Assembly: GCA_029553475.1 (NCBI GenBank)
Contig: JAKPKV010000190.1
Location: forward strand, 55,193 to 119,192
DNA: 64,000 nt
Source of the DNA: Armatimonadota bacterium
GTDB lineage: Bacteria > Armatimonadota > Hebobacteria > CAIYQO01
Direction of reading: 5' to 3'
Under the pieces are notes generated by a model. It was given only the letters and a program-made list of their open reading frames with translations, made no database searches and was not told the DNA's origin. The position numbers were made by a program, and so were the translations under genes. This document shows, in pieces, positions 60,157 through 64,000 of this stretch. Position 1 is the stretch's first letter, and each line of letters starts with the position of its first letter.

Positions 60157-60840
60157 ATGGAGAAACTCACGATTACTCCGGTGACGGCGTATGGGGCGCC
60201 GGCGTATCCGACGCGGGGGCAGCTTGAGGCCGAGCCGGCGGCGCTGCGGCGGGTGCCGCGGCGGTGGCGGGGGCAGGCAGTGGTGCTGGCGGTGTTGACG
60301 GGGGCGGGGGTGGCCACGCTGGCGGTGGGCACGGCGCAGGCGGTGGAGAAAGCGAAGATCGTGGCGCGGTTGGCGCCGCTCTTCCCGCTGGGCGTCGAGC
60401 GCCCGCGGCTGGCCGGCGATGTGGCGGTGCCCACGCTGCTCACCGAGGAGGACGCCCGCGCCATCGTGGTGGAGGAAGCGAAGAAGGCGGGCATCAGCTT
60501 CGCGCCCGATGTGCTGGCGGTGGAGAAGGTGCGCATCGGCAAGGACGGCAACCGGTATGCCAACGAGTTTCAGCAGATTGATCTGACGCTGGACGGCACC
60601 GACGCGGGACGGAAGATCCACTATGAGATCGTCACCGAGGCCGACCTCGCGCAGTGGCGTGGGGGCAAGAACGCCTTCTGCATCTCCACCCTCGACGCCG
60701 CGGTGACGTTGCGCGAGGGCCTGTCACAGAAGCTGCCCGAGGGCACCACCGTGTTGTTCCACGACGACGGTGCGCGCGAGGCGCTGCGCAAGCAGGTGCA
60801 GGAGTTTCTCGCCTGGCTGAAGGCGGAGGGGAGCATCTAA
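60157..60840 (+). CDS. conserved-looking partner protein of the downstream radical SAM enzyme
   Basis: 227 aa from the ATG at 60157 (AAGGAGC 6 nt before). The N-terminus MEKLTITPVTAYGAPAYPTR is followed by a Pro/Arg-rich segment (RRVPRRWRG), a hydrophobic helix (about 41-62), and a soluble domain with LLTEEDARAIVVEEAKKAGISF, IDLTLDGTDAGRKIHYEIVTEADLAQW and LREGLSQKLPEGTTVLFHDDG. There is one Cys near residue 175. The stop lies 2 nt before the start of the radical SAM gene, so the two are coupled. It is not obviously a RiPP precursor (too long, membrane helix), but it may be the substrate or a membrane-tethered partner of the enzyme. Family function unknown to me. Confidence 0.65.
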   Translation: MEKLTITPVTAYGAPAYPTRGQLEAEPAALRRVPRRWRGQAVVLAVLTGAGVATLAVGTAQAVEKAKIVARLAPLFPLGVERPRLAGDVAVPTLLTEEDARAIVVEEAKKAGISFAPDVLAVEKVRIGKDGNRYANEFQQIDLTLDGTDAGRKIHYEIVTEADLAQWRGGKNAFCISTLDAAVTLREGLSQKLPEGTTVLFHDDGAREALRKQVQEFLAWLKAEGSI

Positions 60841-60842
60841 TC

Positions 60843-61988
60843 GTGCATCTCACCCTGCACCTGACCGCGAGCTGCAACCTGCGCTGCCGCTATTGCTATG
60901 CCACTGGGCGCGACAAGGGGACGATGACGCTGGACACGGCGCGGGCGGCGATCGCGTTGGGGATGGCGGAGCTGCGGAAGAAGGACGCGAAGGCCAGCCT
61001 GGGGGTGATCTTCTTCGGCGGGGAGCCGCTGCTGCAGCGGGAGTTGATCCGCGAGATTGTGCGCCACTGCCGGACGCTGGAGGCGGCCAGCGGGCAGGTG
61101 TTCCACTTCAAAATCATCACCAACGGCACGCTGCTGGATGAGGCGTTCCTCACCGACCCCGACACGCGGGAGATTTTCGTCGCCTTCAGCCACGACGGGG
61201 TGGAGGCTGCGCATGACGCCAACCGCGTGGACGCGGAGGGGCGGGGGACGTTTGCCCAGCTCTCGCCCACGATGGCGCTGCTGTTGCGGCACAAGCCGTA
61301 CGCGCCGACAATGCTGGTGGTCACCCCGCACACCGTGCGCCATTACGCCGACTCGGTGGCGTACCTCTTCGACCGTGGCGTCCGCTACCTCATCTGCTCG
61401 CTGGATTACAGCGGCGCCTGGGACGCGGCGACGCTGAAGGAGCTGGAGCGGCAGTACAAGACGCTGGCGGCGTGGTACGCGCGGCTGACGCTGGCTGAGG
61501 AGAAGTTTTATTTCAGCCCCTTCGAGGTGAAGATCGCCTCGCACATCTACCCCGGAAGCTGCCGATCGGATCGCTGCGAACTGGGCCAGCGGCAGGTCTC
61601 CGTCGCGCCGGATGGCCGGCTGTACCCCTGCGTGCAGTTCGTCGGCGACGCCGACTACGGCATCGGCGATGTGCATGCCGGTCTGGACGAGGCCGCCCGC
61701 CGGCGCCTCTACACCCTCAACGCCGAGGAGAAAGCGGAGTGCGCCGCCTGCGCGGTGCGTGAGCGCTGCAACCACTTCTGCGGCTGCCTCAACCGCCAGG
61801 CGACCGGCCGCCTTGACCGCGTGTCCCCCGTCCTCTGCGCCCACGAGCGCATCGTCCTTCCCATCGCCGACCGTCTCGCCGCGCGGCTATATCAGCAGCG
61901 GAGCGCCATGTTCATCCAGAAGCATTATAACGCGCTGTTTCCGCTGCTGTCGCTGGTGGAGGATCGGACGACGGGCATTGGCCAGTGA
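60843..61988 (+). CDS. radical SAM/SPASM domain protein
   Basis: 381 aa from a GTG at 60843, 2 nt after the partner stop. Radical SAM cluster motif CNLRCRYC (Cys11, Cys15, Cys18), SAM-binding GGEP in FFGGEPLLQREL, then a C-terminal SPASM-type Cys array: CRSDRCELG, GRLYPCVQFVGD, CAACAVRERCNHFCGC and PVLCAHER, sufficient for two auxiliary 4Fe-4S clusters. SPASM enzymes modify peptides or proteins (thioethers, C-C bonds, formylglycine). The substrate is unknown; the coupled upstream protein is the prime candidate. No transporter or protease of a RiPP cluster is nearby; the DAHP synthase gene follows under its own promoter. Confidence 0.88.
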   Translation: MHLTLHLTASCNLRCRYCYATGRDKGTMTLDTARAAIALGMAELRKKDAKASLGVIFFGGEPLLQRELIREIVRHCRTLEAASGQVFHFKIITNGTLLDEAFLTDPDTREIFVAFSHDGVEAAHDANRVDAEGRGTFAQLSPTMALLLRHKPYAPTMLVVTPHTVRHYADSVAYLFDRGVRYLICSLDYSGAWDAATLKELERQYKTLAAWYARLTLAEEKFYFSPFEVKIASHIYPGSCRSDRCELGQRQVSVAPDGRLYPCVQFVGDADYGIGDVHAGLDEAARRRLYTLNAEEKAECAACAVRERCNHFCGCLNRQATGRLDRVSPVLCAHERIVLPIADRLAARLYQQRSAMFIQKHYNALFPLLSLVEDRTTGIGQ

Positions 61989-62051
61989 CCATGGTCCCCT
62001 GCTCGTGCCGTGTCGTCCCGCACGAATACGGCTATCTCTCTCGCATTCCCC

Positions 62052-62081
62052 TTGCCGTCAGCCGGTGCTGTCTGGTACACT
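62052..62081 (+). promoter_or_regulatory. promoter of the DAHP synthase gene
   Basis: TTGCCG (62052-62057), 18 nt, TGG-TACACT (62076-62081), about 50 nt before the ATG at 62131. Confidence 0.6.
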
Positions 62082-62130
62082 ACGCGCACGACGACTTGCC
62101 GGCCTGGCAGGCGGGGTGGGGGGTACAACG

Positions 62131-63171
62131 ATGATTATCATCATGGAAGAGGGGGCGCCGCGGCAGGCGATTGATGAGATGATCGCGGCGGTGGAAGCCG
62201 AGGGGTTTCAGCCGTTCGTGAATCCGGGGGTGGAGCGCACCGTCATCGCGGTGCTCGGCGTGGTGAACGTCGAGAAGATGCAGGTGGCGGATAAATTCGC
62301 CGCGTTCCCGGGGGTGGAGCGCGTGGCGCTTGTGTCCGAGCCGTACAAGCTGGCGAGCCGGGCGCACCATCCGGCGGGCACGGTGCTGCAGGTCCGCGGG
62401 GTGACCATCGGCGGCGCGGAGCTGTGCATCATGGCCGGGCCGTGCAGCGTGGAGAGCCGCGCGCAGACGCTGGAGATCGCCCACGCGGTGAAGGCCAGCG
62501 GCGCGCACATGCTGCGCGGCGGCGCCTTCAAGCCGCGCACCTCGCCGTACGCCTTCCAGGGGCTGGGCCTCGAGGGGCTGCAAATCCTCGCCGAGGCGCG
62601 CGAGCTGACCGGGCTGCCGGTGGTGACGGAGGTGATGGACCACACCGACGTGGAGCAGGCGAAGGACTACGCCGACATCCTGCAGATCGGCGCGCGCAAC
62701 ATGCAGAATTTCCGCCTGCTGCGCGTGGTGGGGGCGACGAACCTGCCGGTGCTGCTGAAGCGCGGTTTTGGCTGCAAGGTGGAAGACCTGCTGATGGCCG
62801 CCGAGTACATCATGGCGGAGGGCAATCCGCAGGTGATCCTCTGCGAGCGCGGCATCATCACGTTCGAGACCGCCACGCGCTTCACCACCGACATCAACGC
62901 GGTGCCGGTGATCAAGCACCACTCACACCTGCCCATCCTGCTCGACCCCAGCCACGCCGCGGGCGACTGGCGCTACGTGGCGAACATCGCGCTGGCGGGC
63001 ATCGCCGCCGGGGCGGACGGGCTGGAGATCGAGGTGCACAACAACCCGGCGAAGGCGAAGTCGGACAGCGCGCAGGCGCTCACCCCGGAAAAATTCGACG
63101 ACTTCATGCGCCGCGCGCGGCTGGTGGCGGCGGCGGTGGACCGCACCATCGGCGAGGTGGCGGTGGGATAA
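62131..63171 (+). CDS. aroF: 3-deoxy-7-phosphoheptulonate (DAHP) synthase, AroF type
   Basis: 346 aa from the ATG at 62131 (GGGGTGGGGGG upstream). First step of the shikimate pathway: PEP plus erythrose-4-phosphate. The N-terminal 70 residues form the ferredoxin-like regulatory domain of the Thermotoga/Bacillus type (MIIIMEEGAPRQAIDEMIAAVEAEGFQPF), then the TIM barrel: IMAGPCSVES, LRGGAFKPRTSPYAFQGLG, VVTEVMD, IGARNMQNF, LLKRGFGCKVEDLLMAAEYI, ILCERGI, and DPSHAAGDWRYV with metal ligands. Allosteric control by an aromatic amino acid is likely from the N-domain. A U-tailed hairpin follows. Confidence 0.95.
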   Translation: MIIIMEEGAPRQAIDEMIAAVEAEGFQPFVNPGVERTVIAVLGVVNVEKMQVADKFAAFPGVERVALVSEPYKLASRAHHPAGTVLQVRGVTIGGAELCIMAGPCSVESRAQTLEIAHAVKASGAHMLRGGAFKPRTSPYAFQGLGLEGLQILAEARELTGLPVVTEVMDHTDVEQAKDYADILQIGARNMQNFRLLRVVGATNLPVLLKRGFGCKVEDLLMAAEYIMAEGNPQVILCERGIITFETATRFTTDINAVPVIKHHSHLPILLDPSHAAGDWRYVANIALAGIAAGADGLEIEVHNNPAKAKSDSAQALTPEKFDDFMRRARLVAAAVDRTIGEVAVG

Positions 63172-63202
63172 GCTCCGGGAGCCGGGTGGAGGGATTCGAG
63201 TT

Positions 63203-63236
63203 GGGGGCGGGCCGGGTGGCCCGCCCCCTTGTTTGT
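63203..63236 (+). terminator. intrinsic terminator of the DAHP synthase gene
   Basis: 11-bp stem GGGGGCGGGCC/GGCCCGCCCCC, GGGT loop, followed by TTGTTTGT. Confidence 0.75.
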
Positions 63237-63401
63237 GCTATGCCGCGCGAACAAGATGCGTCCTCCTCCCGTCGTCCGTCCCATGCCCATGCCCCCTGAC
63301 GCGCCGTGCCACATACCTCCCGCGTTTCCCTGCATCCGGCCAGTCCACGGAGGTGGACTTCGTTTCTCCAGCCCCGGATTTCAATCCGGGGGACACTCGG
63401 A

Positions 63402-63420
63402 GACGGGACACGGTACAGCG
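63402..63420. repeat. solitary end of repeat family B
   Basis: GACGGGACACGGTACAGCG is identical to 47285-47303, the right end of the family B element. Confidence 0.55.
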
Positions 63421-63544
63421 AACAATCGTGACACAGCCTGGCGCGGCGAGATCAAGCGAGATGGCAACTATTCGTTAACAGGCTCTTAGTGCGACTACCG
63501 TAGCCCGTCCAATGCCCTTCTCAAGGAGGGTGCGCACGGTGGGA

Positions 63545-63758
63545 AGGACGCTGAAGCGCCATGCCATTACAGAGGCGGACGTCATAATGTCATCGCCGGC
63601 AGGCTCGCGGAGTAGCGTCTTCGCCATAACAGCTGGATGTCCGCGTCGGTAAAATACGGACTCTCGCCCGCCACGCGCGACCTCTCCCCCAGCCCCCTCC
63701 CCTACGTGGGGAGGGGAGCGTCATAAGGAAATATGGCGGCATGGCGCTTCAGCGTCCT
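63545..63758. repeat. 214-bp element with perfect 21-bp inverted ends
   Basis: AGGACGCTGAAGCGCCATG at 63545 and its inverse ending at 63758 (21 bp in all, perfect). The interior includes the C-rich tract of the 31713 family. No coding frame, no transposase. Confidence 0.75.
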
Positions 63759-63812
63759 GGCCGTGGGCCGCCACCGCCTTCATGGGGGCGGAAGCGAAGC
63801 GCGGGAGGAGGG

Positions 63813-64000
63813 TTAGAAGACGACGTCGTAGGCGAAGGACCGCGTCTCGGTGTACACCCAGCCCGCGCTGTTCGGGTCGGTCACGGCGGCGGGGACGGGA
63901 TCGGCGGCGTTGCGGGCACCCATGCGCCAGTAGACCGTCTGCAGCGGCGTCAGGCCGAGCGCGGTCGCCAGGGCCGCCGACGTCTGATTGATGGTGACGA
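63813..64000 (-). CDS. C-terminal fragment of an unknown protein (5' part outside window)
   Basis: Minus-strand frame open from the window edge to a TAA at 63813-63815. The last 61 or so residues read VTINQTSAALATALGLTPLQ, then VYWRMGARNAADPVPAAVTD, and end VYTETRSFAYDVVF. This looks like the terminal beta-rich domain of a secreted or surface protein; too short to classify. Confidence 0.5.
   Translation of the reverse strand, partial: VTINQTSAALATALGLTPLQTVYWRMGARNAADPVPAAVTDPNSAGWVYTETRSFAYDVVF

Larger units (their letters stand above)
63237..63812. other. 576-bp gene-free region of repeats
   Basis: Contains a CCCCGGAT-TTCA-ATCCGGGG hairpin (about 63372-63391), a family B end (63402-63420), a CCTCTCCCCCAGCCCCCTCC tract (63681-63716) and the element 63545-63758. 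No gene is seen. Confidence 0.55.

Overview
This is 64 kb of a high-GC (roughly two thirds G+C by eye), densely coded bacterial chromosome. I see no rRNA, tRNA, CRISPR array, prophage or complete transposon. The gene mix points to a diderm, probably non-proteobacterial lineage: a BcsB-like cellulose synthase subunit and two KdsC-like phosphatases (outer-envelope polysaccharide biology) sit beside SpoVS, a YmdB-type phosphodiesterase and a VanW protein (typical of the Firmicutes, Deinococcus, Chloroflexi and Armatimonadota side of the tree). An Armatimonadota-like organism is a reasonable guess, but it is inference only and no marker gene settles it.

Layout. 1-4.2 kb: 5' part of bcsB (minus), a divergent structured leader and HNH nuclease gene, a secreted HEAT-repeat protein and a TlpA-type thioredoxin. 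4.4-12.3 kb: transport block with a translationally coupled heterodimeric ABC exporter (minus), a ferredoxin-like Fe-S protein (minus), then a zinc-ribbon ABC exporter and its DUF1854 partner (plus). 12.5-22.6 kb (plus): mutY, sugar-nucleotidyltransferase, secreted 12-EF-hand protein, small zinc-ribbon protein, TPR protein, degenerate alpha/beta-hydrolase, SDR and acyl-CoA synthetase. 22.9-31.7 kb: small membrane protein, heparinase II/III-like lyase, MetW, giant DUF2339 membrane protein and a PfkB sugar kinase. 32-37.3 kb: secreted helical-repeat protein, two tandem cyclophilins, spoVS, ymdB and pepF. 37.4-43 kb: MFS transporter, then nusA-ylxR-infB. 43.2-49.2 kb: UroD-like methyltransferase, formate-THF ligase, an AT-richer membrane protein, and glutamate dehydrogenase behind a roughly 230-nt leader with a textbook terminator. 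49.3-56.4 kb: large degenerate-RecA/PEP-synthase-like protein, two tandem KdsC-like phosphatases, two lipoproteins and VanW. 56.8-63.2 kb: recO, arfB, malic enzyme, a radical SAM/SPASM enzyme with a coupled partner protein, and DAHP synthase. The right edge holds the 3' end of an unknown minus-strand gene.

The most unusual layer is between the genes. Several families of small non-coding inverted-repeat elements (about 85-310 bp, terminal inverted repeats of 15-39 bp) and (GAY GAC)n or (GAGTAC)n tracts fill most larger gaps, often starting exactly at a stop codon. One family has two full copies about 30 kb apart, a short palindromic form and two solitary ends. Many gene ends carry perfect GC-rich palindromes without a U-tract, three with the same core.

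Expression signals. Recurrent promoters look like TTGNNN-N17-TANNNT, often with a TG-extended -10. In at least seven genes the start codon lies 6-8 nt after the -10 box, implying leaderless mRNAs. Most promising for new biology are the radical SAM/partner pair (60.2-62.0 kb), the leader RNAs upstream of gdh and of the HNH gene, the degenerate-RecA/PEP-synthase protein, the ABC/DUF1854 pair and the intergenic repeat families.
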